Origin: Streptomyces albidoflavus
Lineage (GTDB): Bacteria > Actinomycetota > Actinomycetes > Streptomycetales > Streptomycetaceae
NCBI RefSeq assembly: GCF_000719955.1
Contig: NZ_JOII01000046.1
Coordinates: 1 to 45,283 of the forward strand
Reading direction: 5' to 3'
Length of the DNA stretch: 45,283 nt
In this document: piece after piece, positions 23,354-31,956 of the stretch
Layout of the letters: every line of letters starts with the position of its first letter
How positions within the stretch are numbered: position 1 is the stretch's first letter
Notes under the pieces: model-generated
Told to the model about the DNA's origin: nothing
The model's input: only the letters and a program-made list of their open reading frames with translations
Databases searched by the model: none
Program-made: the position numbers and the translations under genes

Positions 23354-23975
23354 GCTGTCAGCTTACCGACGGCCGAACAGAGCGCGATTCGATCGACTGC
23401 AAATGGGGTCGGGCCAAGGAAAATGGCCTTCGTGAGGGGGTAAAGGGGCCCGCGAACGGCTCCCGAATATGGCCCTCGTATTGCGCTCGGACGCTTATTC
23501 GGCAGGGGTGCGGGGGTGGCGTGCGGACTGTTGTCCGGGGGATTGCCCGCGCCTTGCGGCGGTGCCGTCGCGTTACCTTCCCGGGGCCGCGCGGGCATCT
23601 CGGGGACGCCGTCCGCTGGGCCGAACGAGTGGTGCGCGGGGCCGTGCGGCGCGTACCGGCGGCCGGGGTTCGTCGTCCACAGGCTGTGGACGAGGTGGCG
23701 GGGGCTGGCGACGGGTGGCGGCTCGGTGCCACCCCCTTCCCAACGCTGGTGGCATCCCCGGGTAGCGGGCATGGTGGGATGCGGTGGGGGCCGGGGGCGG
23801 TCGGCATGACCGGTTCGTAGGGGATCATGACGAGACATCCCGGTTCCGCACCGGGTTCGCCACGCACCGCCCGGCCAGCAACAATCGGGGGGCGTACCGC
23901 CGGGGGCGGTGCGGTGGGTGAGACGCTGCACGGGACCGTCCTGAAGGGCGGTCCGTACGGGGAGGTGGGCAGGTA
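23354..23975. other. long divergent intergenic region upstream of afsK
   Basis: 622 bp. No frame has Streptomyces codon bias, and I see no separate AfsK-binding protein gene. It contains AT-richer promoter-like DNA (23360-23500), a 21-bp palindrome of two DnaA-like boxes (23673-23693), a 6-bp inverted repeat CCCGGT-TCCGC-ACCGGG (23839-23855) and the afsK ribosome site GGGGAGG (about 23959-23965). Confidence 0.6.
23673..23693. promoter_or_regulatory. palindrome of two inverted DnaA-like boxes
   Basis: Arms TCGTCCACAG (23673-23682) and CTGTGGACGA (23684-23693) around a single G form a perfect palindrome. Each arm holds TCGTCCACA, one base from the Streptomyces DnaA box TTGTCCACA and inside its described degeneracy. 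It lies 283 bp upstream of afsK. It could equally be the operator of another dimeric repressor. Confidence 0.6.
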
Positions 23976-26351
23976 GTGGTGGAGCAGCTGACGCAGCACG
24001 ATCCGAGACGGATCGGACCGTTCGAGGTGCTGTCGCGGCTCGGGGCCGGCGGTATGGGCCTGGTGTATCTGGCCAGGTCGGCCTCGGGACGCCGGGTGGC
24101 GATCAAGACGGTCCGCACCGAGCTGGCCGAGGACCAGCTGTTCCGGGTCCGCTTCACCCGCGAGGTCGAGGCCGCGCGTGCCGTCTCCGGCTTCTACACC
24201 GCCGCCGTCGTCGACGCCGACCCCCGCGCCCCCGTCCCCTGGCTCGCCACCGCCTACGTGCCGGCGCCCTCGCTGGAGGAAATAGTGAACGAGTGCGGGC
24301 CGCTGCCCGCGCCCGCCGTGCGCTGGCTCGCCGCCGGCATCGCCGAGGCCCTCCAGTCGATCCACGGCGCCGGGCTCGTCCACCGCGACCTCAAGCCGTC
24401 CAACGTCCTGGTCGTCGAGGACGGCCCGCGCGTCATCGACTTCGGCATCGCCTCCGGCGTCTCCAACACCCGGCTGACCATGACCAACGTCGCCGTCGGC
24501 ACCCCCGCCTACATGTCGCCCGAGCAGGCCAAGGACTCCCGCAGCGTCACCGGCGCCAGCGACGTCTTCTCGCTCGGCTCCACCCTGGTCTTCGCCGCCA
24601 CCGGCCACGCCCCGTACCACGGCGCCAACCCGGTCGAGACGGTCTTCATGCTGCTCCGCGAGGGGCCCGACCTCGAAGGGCTGCCCGAGGAGCTGCGGCC
24701 GCTCATCGAGTCCTGCATGCAGATGGAGGCGCCGCTGCGCCCCAGCCCCGCCGACCTCCAGGCGCAGCTCGCCCCGCACCTCTTCGGCTCCGGCAGCGAC
24801 GACAGCGGCACCGCCTCCGCCTGGCTGCCCGAGTCCGCCGTCGGCCTCATCGAGGAGCGCCGCGGCGGCCGCGTCGCCGTCTCCGCCGGGAACCGCGGGC
24901 GCCCCGCCGTGCCCCCGCCGCCCCCGCGCCGGCCGCCGGTGCCGCCTCCGCCCGCGTACACCCCGGACGAGCAGTCCCCCGAGCCGGTCTGGCCCGGCGA
25001 CGGTGCCCCCGACGGCGGCCCGGTCCGCCTCGCCGGGCTGCCCGTGCCGATCGGGCCCGGCCCGCGCGTCGCCGACAGCAAGGCGGCCGCCCGCCGCGCC
25101 GCCCCGCCCGGCGGGGGCCTGGCCGCCTCCTGGTCGCGGGGGGCCGGTGCGCCCGGCGGGCCCGCCGCGCCGCCGGTGCCGGCCGTGCCGCCGCCGACCG
25201 CGCCGCCGGACGCCGGGCCCGCCTCCTGGCGGCCGTGGCGGTTCCGCATGTCCAACGACGTGTGGGGCACCCCGACGCTCGCCGGGGACCTCGTCTACGT
25301 CACCTCCTTCGAGGTGCACGCCCTCGACGTGGCCACCGGCCGCCGCCGCTTCAAGACCCGCGACGTCGCCTGGTCGATGGCGGTCGCCGACGGCCGCATC
25401 CACGCCTCCGACGGGCCGACCCTCTACGCCCTGGACGCGGCCGACGGCTCCGACCTGTGGCGGATGCCGACCGACGCCTGGGTGTACTCCCTCAAGGCCG
25501 ACCGGGGCACCGTCGTCACCGGCACCCGGGGCGGCGGCGTCCAGGCGTGGGAGGCGGCCAACGGCGAGAAGCTGTGGGAACTGACCGGCGCCCAGACCGA
25601 CTTCGAGACCCCGGAGGCCGGCCCGGTCGTCCACGACGGCACCGTCTACGTCTGGCAGGACGCCCGGCTGCGCGCCCTGGAGGCCCGTACCGGCCAGGAG
25701 CGCTGGTCGTACCCGATCGGTGACGCGGCCTCCTGCGGCGGCGTCCCGGTCCGGCTCACCCAGGCGTCCGACGGGTACGTGTACGTGGCGGCGGGCACCC
25801 GCGCGCTCGCCATCGACGTGCTCGGCGGCCATGTCCGCTGGCACTTCGAGTCGCCCGCCGTCTTCCTCTCCCCGCCGGCCTTCGCCCCGGGCCCGGCCGT
25901 CACCGGCGGCGGCGTCTACCTCACCGACTACCTCGGCACGGTCTACGCCCTCGACGCCACCGACGGCCGCGACCGCTGGCGGATCGCCACCGAGGCCCGC
26001 TCGGCCACCGAACCGGTGCTGGTCTCCGGCGGCCACGTGCACGTCGGCAGCGGCAAGGGGCTGTACACCCTGGACGCCGTCACCGGCACCCCGAAGTGGC
26101 GGTTCCAGGCGGGCGGCGAGGTCATCGGCTCGCCCGTCGCGGCCGGCGGCCGCATCCACTTCGGCTCCGCCGACCACTGCCTCTACACCCTCGACGCGGC
26201 CGGCGGCCAGCTCCGCTGGAAGCTCGCCACCGGCGGCGAGATCACCGGCACCCCCGTCGTCCACGGCAACGTGGTGTACGCGTGCAGCAAGGACCGCTGT
26301 GTCTACGCGCTGGACGCGGTCAAGGGGACGGGGACGGCGCCGCGGCCGTGA
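23976..26351 (+). CDS. afsK: serine/threonine protein kinase AfsK
   Basis: 791 residues. The cytoplasmic Hanks-type kinase domain (about 14-270) has GAGGMG, Lys44 in [20 protein letters not shown] and SPE. Thr168 in RLTMT is at the position known in S. coelicolor as the activating autophosphorylation site. A proline/alanine-rich linker (about 285-415) joins to a PQQ-type beta-propeller (about 420-790) with repeated VYALDA-type strands ([39 protein letters not shown]). AfsK phosphorylates AfsR, controlling afsS and antibiotic production, and also acts on polar growth. GTG 23976 was chosen (a second GTG follows), with GGGGAGG upstream. Length is near the 799 of S. coelicolor. Confidence 0.97.
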   Translation: MVEQLTQHDPRRIGPFEVLSRLGAGGMGLVYLARSASGRRVAIKTVRTELAEDQLFRVRFTREVEAARAVSGFYTAAVVDADPRAPVPWLATAYVPAPSLEEIVNECGPLPAPAVRWLAAGIAEALQSIHGAGLVHRDLKPSNVLVVEDGPRVIDFGIASGVSNTRLTMTNVAVGTPAYMSPEQAKDSRSVTGASDVFSLGSTLVFAATGHAPYHGANPVETVFMLLREGPDLEGLPEELRPLIESCMQMEAPLRPSPADLQAQLAPHLFGSGSDDSGTASAWLPESAVGLIEERRGGRVAVSAGNRGRPAVPPPPPRRPPVPPPPAYTPDEQSPEPVWPGDGAPDGGPVRLAGLPVPIGPGPRVADSKAAARRAAPPGGGLAASWSRGAGAPGGPAAPPVPAVPPPTAPPDAGPASWRPWRFRMSNDVWGTPTLAGDLVYVTSFEVHALDVATGRRRFKTRDVAWSMAVADGRIHASDGPTLYALDAADGSDLWRMPTDAWVYSLKADRGTVVTGTRGGGVQAWEAANGEKLWELTGAQTDFETPEAGPVVHDGTVYVWQDARLRALEARTGQERWSYPIGDAASCGGVPVRLTQASDGYVYVAAGTRALAIDVLGGHVRWHFESPAVFLSPPAFAPGPAVTGGGVYLTDYLGTVYALDATDGRDRWRIATEARSATEPVLVSGGHVHVGSGKGLYTLDAVTGTPKWRFQAGGEVIGSPVAAGGRIHFGSADHCLYTLDAAGGQLRWKLATGGEITGTPVVHGNVVYACSKDRCVYALDAVKGTGTAPRP

Positions 26352-26507
26352 CCCGGGGGCACTTGTCCGCGTTCGGTCAAGGGTCGGTAAAGGTCCCGTC
26401 GCAGCCCTGTCCCCGGCGGCCGGCCGGGCGGCGGGCGCCGCTAGCGTGAACTCCCGTACGGCGCCGGGGTACGGGCCCGCCGCCAGGCGACACACGGGGG
26501 ACTACGG

Positions 26508-27059
26508 ATGCGACGACACCTGCGCTTCTCGGCGGTGCTGATCGTGGTGGTGCTGGCACTGACCGGCTTCTCCACCGGGAGCAGCAGCGGCAAGAGCGGC
26601 TCCAAGAGCAAGAGCCGGTCGTCGTCGAGTTCGGGCGGCGGCTGTTCCAGCTCGAAGAAGGACAACGACACCTCGCGCGGCTCCGGTTACCGGGGCGGCT
26701 ACCGCGACACGCACCAGGACGACACCTCCTCGTCCACCGGCGGCTCCTCGTCCTCCACCACCACCGACCAGGTCACCGTCACCGTCGTGGACTGCGCCGG
26801 GCCCGGCCGCACCAAGCGCGCCAAGGCGGACAGCACGGCGGCGCTGCGCGTCACCTCCAACGCCACGGCGGACGACCTGAGCGTGCGCCTCGCCCTGCAC
26901 TTCGAGAACGCCGCCGGCTCCACCCTCGACAGCCCCACCACCGAGCTGCGCCTGGCGCCCGGCGAGAGCCGCACCGTCACCGTCCGCATGACCAACCCGC
27001 GCAAGGCCGCCCAGGTCCGCGACTGCGAGGTCGACCGCGTGACGGCGGTGAAGGTCTGA
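26508..27059 (+). CDS. secreted serine-rich protein (SCO4424-like position)
   Basis: 183 residues. A signal-peptide-like N-terminus (MRRHLRFSAVLIVVVLALTG) is followed by a Ser/Lys/Gly/Thr low-complexity region (about 22-85) and a globular C-terminal domain (about 88-183). That domain resembles a beta-sandwich with a cysteine pair (VVDCAGPG and VRDCEVD). The lipobox position reads ALTGFST, with no cysteine, so it is either secreted or anchored by its uncleaved helix. It follows afsK by 156 bp on the same strand. Function unknown; the position suggests a conserved AfsK neighbour. Confidence 0.85.
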   Translation: MRRHLRFSAVLIVVVLALTGFSTGSSSGKSGSKSKSRSSSSSGGGCSSSKKDNDTSRGSGYRGGYRDTHQDDTSSSTGGSSSSTTTDQVTVTVVDCAGPGRTKRAKADSTAALRVTSNATADDLSVRLALHFENAAGSTLDSPTTELRLAPGESRTVTVRMTNPRKAAQVRDCEVDRVTAVKV

Positions 27060-27075
27060 CGCTCCGGCGTACGTG

Positions 27076-27115
27076 AGGAGCCCGCCGGGTGCCGCTCAGG
27101 CCCCGGCGGGCTCCT
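27076..27115. terminator. terminator hairpin overlapping the GNAT 3' end
   Basis: Perfect 14-bp arms AGGAGCCCGCCGGG (27076-27089) and its complement (27102-27115) with a 12-nt loop. The stop codon of the converging acetyltransferase (27096-27098) sits in the loop, so its last codons form one arm. Confidence 0.88.
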
Positions 27116-27635
27116 GTGTCCGTTCCCAGCGCCGTTCCCCGTCCTGCCAGCGGGTGGTCGGCCGCAGCCCCGCCGCCGAGGCGACCGCGACGGAGGCGGC
27201 GTGTTCCGGGTGGACGTGGGCGACGACGGCCGGCACGCCCTGGCGCAGGACCTCGGCCACCAGGGCCTTCGCCGCCTCGGTGGCGATGCCGCGGCCCTGC
27301 CAGGCCGTGCCCGTCACCCAGGCCACCTCGGCGACCGGGCCCGGTCCTGCCGTCACCTGCACCGTTCCCACCAGGGCGCCGGCCTCGCGCAGCCGCAGGG
27401 CCCAGTTGGCCCACACGACCTCCGGGTCCGGGGAGCCTGCCGCCCAGCGCGCGTACCGCTCCCGCAGCGCCGGGGCGTCCAGCGGCTCGCCGCCGATGTA
27501 GGTGTGGAGGGCCGGGTCGGCGAGGACGGGGGCCAGTTCGGCGGCGTGGTCCGGGTGGAGGGGGAGCAGGTCGAGGCGGGCGGTGCGCAGGGGGCGGGGG
27601 GTGAAGGCCGGGGAGCGGTCGGGCACGTGGCTCAC
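27096..27635 (-). CDS. GNAT-family N-acetyltransferase (RimJ/RimL-like)
   Basis: 179 residues. Begins RPLRTARLDLLPLHPDHAAEL, the usual RimJ/RimL opening, with YIGGEPLDAPALRERYARWA, the acetyl-CoA loop in WVTGTAWQGRGIATEAAKALVAEV and VHPEHAASVAVASAAGLRPT. It probably acetylates an N-terminal amine or a small molecule; the substrate is not clear. GTG 27635 gives MSHVPDRSP; GTG 27626 is an alternative. It is downstream of the VOC gene with a 41-bp gap, probably one transcript. Its 3' end is part of a terminator hairpin. Confidence 0.88.
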   Translation of the reverse strand: MSHVPDRSPAFTPRPLRTARLDLLPLHPDHAAELAPVLADPALHTYIGGEPLDAPALRERYARWAAGSPDPEVVWANWALRLREAGALVGTVQVTAGPGPVAEVAWVTGTAWQGRGIATEAAKALVAEVLRQGVPAVVAHVHPEHAASVAVASAAGLRPTTRWQDGERRWERTQEPAGA

Positions 27636-27676
27636 TTTCGGGCGGGCGGGGCGGGGGTCCGGCGGGGCGGGGCGGG

Positions 27677-28051
27677 TCAGGCGGACCGCTCCGCGGCCGA
27701 CGGCTCCACGCAGAACTCGTTGCCCTCGGGGTCGGCGAGGACCGCGAAGCCGCGCCCGTCCGGGCGGCGCCGGTCGTCGACGAGGCGGGCGCCGAGGCCC
27801 AGCAGGCGGGTGACCTCCTCGTCCCGGGTGCGATCCTCGGGCTGGAGGTCGAGGTGGACGCGGTTCTTCAGCGTCTTGGCCTCGGGCACGGTGACGAAGA
27901 GGAGGGCGGCGCCCTCGGCGTGGACCAGGGCCTCCGGGTCGCCGGGGAAGTCCTCGTCGGAGACGTTCCCGCCGAGCACCTGGGCCCAGAACAGGGCCTG
28001 GGCGTAGGGGTCGTGGCTGTCGAGGGTGATGTGGCGTACGCGTGAGGTCAT
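27677..28051 (-). CDS. VOC-family (glyoxalase-like) protein
   Basis: 124 residues, one vicinal-oxygen-chelate module pair: VRHITLDSHDPYAQALFWAQVLGG, LLFVTVPEAKTLKNRVHLDLQPED and GFAVLADPEGNEFCVEP. The His near the start and the Glu in the final EFCVE are candidate metal ligands. Proteins of this kind range from glyoxalases to antibiotic-binding resistance proteins; nothing favours one here. The ATG at 28051 directly precedes the domain. The gene heads a two-gene unit with the GNAT. Confidence 0.9.
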   Translation of the reverse strand: MTSRVRHITLDSHDPYAQALFWAQVLGGNVSDEDFPGDPEALVHAEGAALLFVTVPEAKTLKNRVHLDLQPEDRTRDEEVTRLLGLGARLVDDRRRPDGRGFAVLADPEGNEFCVEPSAAERSA

Positions 28052-28119
28052 GGGGGCACGGTGGCGTACCGGCCCCGGCCGCGCATCCGGTTTTCGGGCC
28101 GGCCGTGGCCGGACGCGCG

Positions 28120-28158
28120 TCGGCCGCGGCGGCTCCCCCTCCGCGCCGCCGCGGCCGA
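28120..28158. terminator. perfect 14-bp hairpin downstream of afsS
   Basis: Arms TCGGCCGCGGCGGC (28120-28133) and its complement (28145-28158) with an 11-nt loop, between the VOC start and the afsS end. Probably a second terminator that shields the VOC/GNAT unit from afsS transcription. Confidence 0.75.
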
Positions 28159-28207
28159 TCCCCCGTGCATTCCCCCGTGATTCCCCCCCGTTCCTCCTCC
28201 CGCTGTA

Positions 28208-28236
28208 GGTCCGCGGCTCCCCCCGGGACGCGGACC
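28208..28236 (-). terminator. afsS terminator hairpin
   Basis: Perfect arms GGTCCGCG (28208-28215) and CGCGGACC (28229-28236) with a 13-nt loop, starting 37 bp past the afsS stop codon. It is followed on the minus strand by GC-rich sequence without a T-tract. Confidence 0.75.
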
Positions 28237-28273
28237 CGCACCCCCGTGCGGGGAGGAGGACGTGTGAGGAAGG

Positions 28274-28417
28274 TCAGACCTCTTCGCCGGTGGCGTGGTC
28301 GTCCAGCGGCTTGGCGCCCGTGGCGTGGTCGTCGAGCGGCTTCGGCTCCTTGACACCCGTGGCGTGGTCGTCCTGGGGCTTGACGACGGTCGGGTCCTTC
28401 TTCTTCTCATCACTCAT
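28274..28417 (-). CDS. afsS: AfsS, small secondary-metabolism regulator (sigma-like protein)
   Basis: 47 residues: a lysine-rich head (MSDEKKKDPTVV), then three copies of KP(Q/L)DDHATG at about 13-21, 26-34 and 36-44. AfsS proteins are small repeat peptides (63 residues in S. coelicolor with D-N-H repeats). They are switched on by phosphorylated AfsR and raise antibiotic output through an unknown mechanism. Here the repeat is D-D-H-A-T-G and shorter. ATG 28417 has GGAG seven bases upstream; ATG 28429 is an alternative. The place directly downstream of afsR on the same strand and the SARP-type box in its promoter make the identification strong. Confidence 0.88.
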   Translation of the reverse strand: MSDEKKKDPTVVKPQDDHATGVKEPKPLDDHATGAKPLDDHATGEEV

Positions 28418-28586
28418 GCGGGACTCCATGTCCTGATGGCTGAACGGTCCGGTGGTGCCTCCGGCCGGGGCCGGAGAGGGCTCCGTCCGGCGCCTCCCCC
28501 GAGGACGCCGGACAGAACCCGGGCCGCCCGCGCGGAGCGGCCTCGGCCGATCCGCCTGCCCCCCGACGCGACGGATCGATACGAGG

Positions 28587-28620
28587 AGCATGGCGGAGGC
28601 CGATAAACGTTCGATGAACG
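28587..28620 (-). promoter_or_regulatory. AfsR/PhoP-type direct repeat and -10 of the afsS promoter
   Basis: Read on the minus strand: GTTCATC (28619-28613), GAAC, GTTTATC (28608-28602), an 11-nt periodic direct repeat. Exactly 8 bp after GTTTATCG comes CATGCT (28592-28587), a -10-like hexamer. SARP regulators bind heptamer direct repeats placed 8 bp before -10. AfsR and the phosphate regulator PhoP are known to compete at such a GTTCAT box in the afsS promoter. The leader would be about 160 nt. Confidence 0.8.
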
Positions 28621-28650
28621 TGGTCGCACACTAGAACAGGTGACTGACAC

Positions 28651-31600
28651 TCACTGCGGCGCGTGGGCCAGGAGTTCGCGGACGTCCGCCGCTTCCGGCC
28701 TGCTCAGACGCTCGTAGACGCCCAGGGCCTCCGTCCAGCAGGCGCGCGCACGGCCCTGCTGGCCGAGGGCGAAGAGGGCCTTGCCGAGGACGGTCAGGAC
28801 GTTGCCGCGCCGCCAGTCGCCGCCGATCCCGCGGAGCTGGACCAGGGCCTGTTCGGCGAGGGTGGCGGCCTTGGCGGCCTCGCCGGTGTCGAGCGCGATC
28901 TCGGCCATGCGGAAGAGCGTCATGCCCTCCCAGAGCGGCTGGCGGTTCTCCTGGAAGACCGGGAGCGCGCCGCTGAGCTGGTCCACCGCCTCGTCGTGGC
29001 GGCCGGAGGCGGCGAGGGCGAGCCCGAGGGCGTACATGCCGTTGGCCAGCCGCCAGGTGAGGCCGACCTCGTTGTAGATGGCGAGGGCGCGTTCGGCGAG
29101 CGCGACGGCCTCGGCGTGCTCGCCGTTCTGGAGCAGGACGCGGGAGAGGTTGCTGAGGGCGCTGGCCTCGCTGGGGCGGTTGCCGTCGGCGCGGAACTCC
29201 TCGATCGCGCGGCCCAGATAGGCGCCCGCCTCGGTGTGCCGGTTGTGGTAGATCGCGACGATGCCCCGGATGTTGGAGGCGTAGCCGCCCGCCACCGGGT
29301 CGCCGGCGGCGGCACTGAGCCGCATCCCGTGGTCGGCCTCCTCGTCGGCCTGGGCGAACTTGCCGGTCAGCCGGTAGGAGTGGGCGAGCGTGGTGCGCGC
29401 CCTGGCCTGGGCGAGCAGGTCCTCCTGCTCCTCGGCGGCGGCCAGCGCCACCGCCGCCACCTGCTCGTACTGGCGGGCGTCCGCCCCCGACTCGGCCAGG
29501 TCCTTCGCCGCGAAGAGCAGGTCGACGGCGCGCCGCAGCGTGGCGCCCCCGGCGTGCTGGCGTACGCAGGCCAGCAGGCAGGACGCCTCCCGGTACAGCC
29601 AGTCCCACGCGGCCGTGCGGTCGGTGAAGGCGAGGCCGGGCACCTCGGTGGGGGCCAGGTGGGCGTGGAGCTGGTCGCCGGGGCGCTCCAGGGCGTACAC
29701 GCCGGCGGCGGTCGCCAGGTAGAAGTCGAGGAGGCGGGCGAGGGTGGCGCTCCGCTCGGGGCCCTCGTCGCGCTCGGCGCAGGCGCGGGCGTAGAGGCGG
29801 ACCAGGTCGTGGTAGCGGTAGCGGCCCGGGGCGGCGGACTCCAGGAGGCTGGTGTCGACGAGGGATTCGAGGAGGTCCTCGGTGGCGTCGGCGTCCAGGT
29901 CGAGCAGGGCGGCGGCGGCGTCGAGCGAGATGTCGGGGCCGTCGGCGAGGCCGAGCAGCCGGAAGGCGCGGGCCTGTGCGGGCTCCAGCTGGCCGTAGCC
30001 CAGTTCGAAGGTGGCCTTGACGGCGAGGTCGCCGGCCTGGAGTTCGTCGAGGCGGCGGCGTTCGTCGGCGAGCTTGGCGGCCAGCACCGAGACGGTCCAG
30101 GTGCGCCGCGAGGCGAGCCGGGAGGCGGCGATGCGGATGGCGAGGGGGAGGAAGCCGCAGGCGGCGACGACGTCCAGGGCGGCCTCGCGCTCCGCGCCGA
30201 CGCGTTCGGCGCCGACGATCCGGGTGAAGAGCTGGAGCGCCTCCTCCGGGGACATCACGTCGAGGTCGACGAGGTGCGCCCCGGCCAGGTCCACCATCCG
30301 CACCCGGGAGGTGACGAGGGCGGCGCAGCTTCCGGCGCCGGGCAGCAGCGGGCGGATCTGGGCGGCGTCGCGGGCGTTGTCGAGGAGGACCAGGACGCGG
30401 CGGCCGTCGAGGGTGGAGCGGTACAGGGCGGCCCGCTCGTCCAGACCGGACGGAACGGCCGATTCCGGGGTGCCGAGGGCGCGCAGGAACGAGCCGAGGA
30501 CCGTCTCGGGTTCGGCCGCGCTGCCGTCGGTGCCCTGGAGATCGACGTAGAGCTGGCCGTCGGGGAAGGCGGCCCGGGCGGCGTGCGCGACGTGCACCGC
30601 CAGCGTGGTCTTGCCGACGCCGCCGATCCCCGCGACGGCGGAGACCGCCATGACCCGGCCGCCGACCGAGCCGAGCGCGTCACCCAGTTCGGCGACGAAG
30701 GCGGCCCGGCCGGTGAAGTCCGGGACGGTGGCGGGGAGCTGGGCGGGGCGCACCGGCGCCGAGGCGGGCTGCTCGGCCGCGGTCTCGGGCTCGGCGAGGG
30801 CCGGGTCGGCGGCGAGGATGCGGCTCTGCAGCTCCCGCAGCCCGGCGCGCGGGTCGACGCCCAGCTCCTCGGCGAGCAGGCGGTGGGTGTCGGCGTAGAC
30901 GGCGAGGGCCTCGGCCTGGCGGCCCGAGCGGTACAGGGCGAGCATCAGCAGTTCGCGCAGGTGCTCGCGGAGCGGGTGGGCCGCGGTGAGCGCCGTCAGC
31001 TCCGAGACGGCCTCGGTGTGGCAGCCCTGTTCGAGGTCCATCTCCAGCAGGTTCTCCTGGAGGCTGAGCCGCCACTCCTCCAGGCGGGTGCGCTGGGTGC
31101 GGCCGTGCGGGCCCGGGACGCCGGCCAGCGCCTCGCCGTCCCACAGGCCGAGCGCCTTGTTGAGCAGGGCGCGGGCCTGGCACAGGTCGCCGGATCCGGC
31201 CGCCTTCTCCGCCTCGGCCGCCAGCTCCTGGGCGACCGTCAGGTCCAGCGCGCCGTGCGGCACGGTGAGCGCGTAGCCGCCGGAGACGCTGGTGAGATCG
31301 CCCGGGTCGAGGACCTTCCGCAGCCGGGAGGCGTACGTGCGGATCGCCGGGAGCGCCTGCGAGGGCGGGTCCTCGCCCCACAGGGCGTCGATGAGTTCGG
31401 GGGCGGTGGCGGTGCGGCCCTCGCGCAGCAGCAGCACGGCGAGCAGGGCCTGCTGCTGCGGGGTGCCGGGGGCGAGCCGGTCGCCGCCGCGCCAGGCCCG
31501 TACGGGGCCGAGGACCGCGTACCGCATCGCGGAACCGGGGCTGCGGGCTCCGGAGGCGTCCGCGGTCCCCGTGCCGTCCGCCGGAGCGATCCGTTCCGAG

Positions 31601-31674
31601 TCCGGCCCCGGGGGCTGCTCCGGCACGCCGCCGGAGACCGAGCGCTGCTCCGGTACCGGTGCTCCGCCGTTCAT
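28651..31674 (-). CDS. afsR: AfsR, SARP-family global regulator with NB-ARC and TPR domains
   Basis: 1007 residues. N-terminal OmpR-like winged HTH (about 48-145, RYAVLGPVRAWRGGDRLAPG to ASRLRKVLD), a BTAD helical domain (about 155-300, ELTALTAAHPLREHLRELLM), an NB-ARC ATPase (about 330-620) with P-loop GIGGVGKTT at about 349 and a GFLPLAIRI motif at about 505, then a C-terminal TPR region. AfsR is phosphorylated by AfsK and other kinases, hydrolyses ATP and activates afsS. ATG 31674 (MNGGAPVPEQRS) was chosen because the S. coelicolor protein starts in nearly the same way, with GGGGG close upstream; 31695 is the alternative. Length compares with 993 in S. coelicolor. Confidence 0.96.
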   Translation of the reverse strand: MNGGAPVPEQRSVSGGVPEQPPGPDSERIAPADGTGTADASGARSPGSAMRYAVLGPVRAWRGGDRLAPGTPQQQALLAVLLLREGRTATAPELIDALWGEDPPSQALPAIRTYASRLRKVLDPGDLTSVSGGYALTVPHGALDLTVAQELAAEAEKAAGSGDLCQARALLNKALGLWDGEALAGVPGPHGRTQRTRLEEWRLSLQENLLEMDLEQGCHTEAVSELTALTAAHPLREHLRELLMLALYRSGRQAEALAVYADTHRLLAEELGVDPRAGLRELQSRILAADPALAEPETAAEQPASAPVRPAQLPATVPDFTGRAAFVAELGDALGSVGGRVMAVSAVAGIGGVGKTTLAVHVAHAARAAFPDGQLYVDLQGTDGSAAEPETVLGSFLRALGTPESAVPSGLDERAALYRSTLDGRRVLVLLDNARDAAQIRPLLPGAGSCAALVTSRVRMVDLAGAHLVDLDVMSPEEALQLFTRIVGAERVGAEREAALDVVAACGFLPLAIRIAASRLASRRTWTVSVLAAKLADERRRLDELQAGDLAVKATFELGYGQLEPAQARAFRLLGLADGPDISLDAAAALLDLDADATEDLLESLVDTSLLESAAPGRYRYHDLVRLYARACAERDEGPERSATLARLLDFYLATAAGVYALERPGDQLHAHLAPTEVPGLAFTDRTAAWDWLYREASCLLACVRQHAGGATLRRAVDLLFAAKDLAESGADARQYEQVAAVALAAAEEQEDLLAQARARTTLAHSYRLTGKFAQADEEADHGMRLSAAAGDPVAGGYASNIRGIVAIYHNRHTEAGAYLGRAIEEFRADGNRPSEASALSNLSRVLLQNGEHAEAVALAERALAIYNEVGLTWRLANGMYALGLALAASGRHDEAVDQLSGALPVFQENRQPLWEGMTLFRMAEIALDTGEAAKAATLAEQALVQLRGIGGDWRRGNVLTVLGKALFALGQQGRARACWTEALGVYERLSRPEAADVRELLAHAPQ

Positions 31675-31956
31675 CCCGACCCCCTGCGTCCACATCGTCC
31701 GCGCCTCTTCGGTCCCGCCCCTGTGCACACGGGGAAACGCAGGGGACAGTCTGCCTTGTCCACTCCGCTTGCGGCAGGCGTGAGAGCCAGCTCTCACAGG
31801 GCCCGCCCACGCGCCCCGCGCCCACCGGCCGTCCGCGCGCCGACCGGCCGGTGGGCCCACCCCGCCCGTCATAACGCCCCGATCGTGCTAAAAAGGGCAT
31901 CCTGCCCGCGCTGGACCGGTCTGAGCTGGAGGTGGCGGGGCCCGGCCCCGGACGTC
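31675..31956. promoter_or_regulatory. afsR / BaeRF divergent intergenic region with perfect palindrome
   Basis: 282 bp. The palindrome GTGAGAGC-CA-GCTCTCAC (31780-31797) lies 106 bp upstream of the afsR start and is a good candidate operator. A near DnaA box TTGTCCACT is at about 31757-31765. The AT-rich run GCTAAAAAGG (31888-31897) is nearer the divergent gene. Confidence 0.7.

Noticed and set aside
23350..23931. Frames in the afsK upstream gap as a small regulator gene
   Set aside because: Rich in His, Pro, Arg and Gly, poor third-position GC bias, and no domain.
28663..31956. Plus-strand extension of the BaeRF frame back to 28663
   Set aside because: Antisense to afsR; Gly/Val/Glu-rich shadow. 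Only the part from 31957 has the family pattern.
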